Source: Dicyema japonicum | Lineage: Eukaryota; Dicyemida; Rhombozoa; Dicyemidae | Length of the DNA: 64,000 nt | NCBI GenBank assembly: GCA_011109175.1 | Contig: RDEW01000007.1 | Span: 29,424-93,423 of the forward strand | Direction: 5' to 3' | In this document: positions 63,475 through 64,000 of the stretch, one piece after another | Layout: every line of letters begins with the position of its first letter | How positions within the stretch are numbered: position 1 is the first letter of the stretch | Made by a program: the position numbers and the translations under genes | Notes under the pieces: model-generated | Seen by the model: only the letters and a program-made list of their open reading frames with translations | What the model was told of the DNA's origin: nothing | Database searches by the model: none

Positions 63475-63930
63475 AGAAGTCAGGAAGTCGCCGCCCTCAC
63501 TGCGTGGCTGTTCCCTCTCAAAATTGCGAGCGAAATTCGCTCAAATAGCCAGCGGCGTTCACGGAGATCTCCAGTGCATGAGGTGATCCGGTTTCCAAGA
63601 CGTCCGAAAAACTCGAGTGTAGAGGGGGAGTAAGATCCGGAAGTCTCCATAGCAAGGGGAACAAATTTTACATCATCAGGAAGGTCGACGTATTTAACGA
63701 GTTTGGCCTTCTCCGCCTTTACGGATGCTGAACAGGCCCTTGTAGCACTCTCGTGAAGATTTTTCTGGGCGAACGTGTCTGTACATGTCACATCCCAAAC
63801 CAGTGGTTTCCCGGCCTCAAATAGAAATATGGTCATCCCGTCCGGTCGTTTCCCGTCACTTCTGCATAACCCGACCGGTTCAAGAATGGCCGAGTATCCA
63901 GCAGCATCCATAGCTCGCCTGACAATTTCA
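63475..63930 (-). pseudogene. REL-endonuclease LINE, nuclease and tail, 5'-truncated
   Basis: One open frame from 63911 to 63480 (143 codons): [40 protein letters not shown] (PD...D active site preserved), PLAMETSGSYSPSTLEFFGR and ERISLAILRGNSHAVRAA. It starts within the nuclease domain, just after where the zinc knuckle should be. It is in tandem with, and in the same orientation as, the tail at 63.2-63.4 kb, but clearly a different subfamily (RGNSHAVRA against RGNSFAIHA). Confidence 0.88.
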
Positions 63931-64000
63931 CTTTAAAAATTCAAAATTTTGACCTTGACTTTATGAAAAATTTATCTAGAAAAAAATTTTTTTAATATGA

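Overview
The window is nuclear DNA of a eukaryote, most likely an animal with a drastically reduced gene structure. Five protein-coding host genes can be recognised: UTP20 (3' part), TAF7, an AGC-family protein kinase, the cytoplasmic dynein light intermediate chain, and MED14. All are cut by spliceosomal introns of about 19-29 nt, mostly 22-25 nt, which break every long reading frame into short pieces. Animal-type Mediator, TFIID and dynein subunits together with introns this short recall dicyemid mesozoans; that assignment is inference from memory of the group, not something the sequence proves. The standard genetic code fits every gene traced. Layout: 1-4250 UTP20 (+). 4.4-10.7 kb: LINE relics of at least three families. 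10.9-17.7 kb: a nest of elements, with a LINE ORF1 relic, a hAT transposon, and inside the hAT a nearly complete LINE (13478-16639, minus) flanked by a 14-bp target duplication and encoding a 2A-type peptide ahead of its endonuclease. 17.9-20.9 kb: a tRNA-like SINE and a Ginger-like DNA transposon with ~50-bp inverted ends and a transposase split by a 26-nt intron. 21022-21839 TAF7 (+). 22.3-27.6 kb: a foldback repeat, a pogo-like fragment, a decayed REL-endonuclease LINE and a second hAT relic. 28.2-28.7 kb: an unidentified gene that appears to use mini-introns. 30.9-32.9 kb: the best-preserved LINE with reverse transcriptase and restriction-like endonuclease. 33-35 kb: AT-rich, empty. 35-45 kb: more LINE relics, small dispersed repeats and a 49-bp minisatellite. 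45730-46791 AGC kinase (+). 47.2-49.5 kb: LINE relics. 50927-51912 dynein LIC (-). 52.7-58.3 kb: LINE and Ginger relics and SINE pieces. 58401-62558 MED14 (+). 63.2-63.9 kb: two LINE 3' ends. The recognised host genes are housekeeping functions (ribosome biogenesis, transcription initiation, Mediator, motor transport, signalling) and form no operon or pathway cluster. They occupy roughly a fifth of the window; most of the rest is decayed retrotransposon sequence. For the dynein LIC and TAF7, removing the inferred introns gives a continuous frame from ATG to stop. The kinase and MED14 each keep one unresolved frame problem or more. I saw no rRNA, true tRNA gene, CRISPR array, bacterial feature or viral gene.
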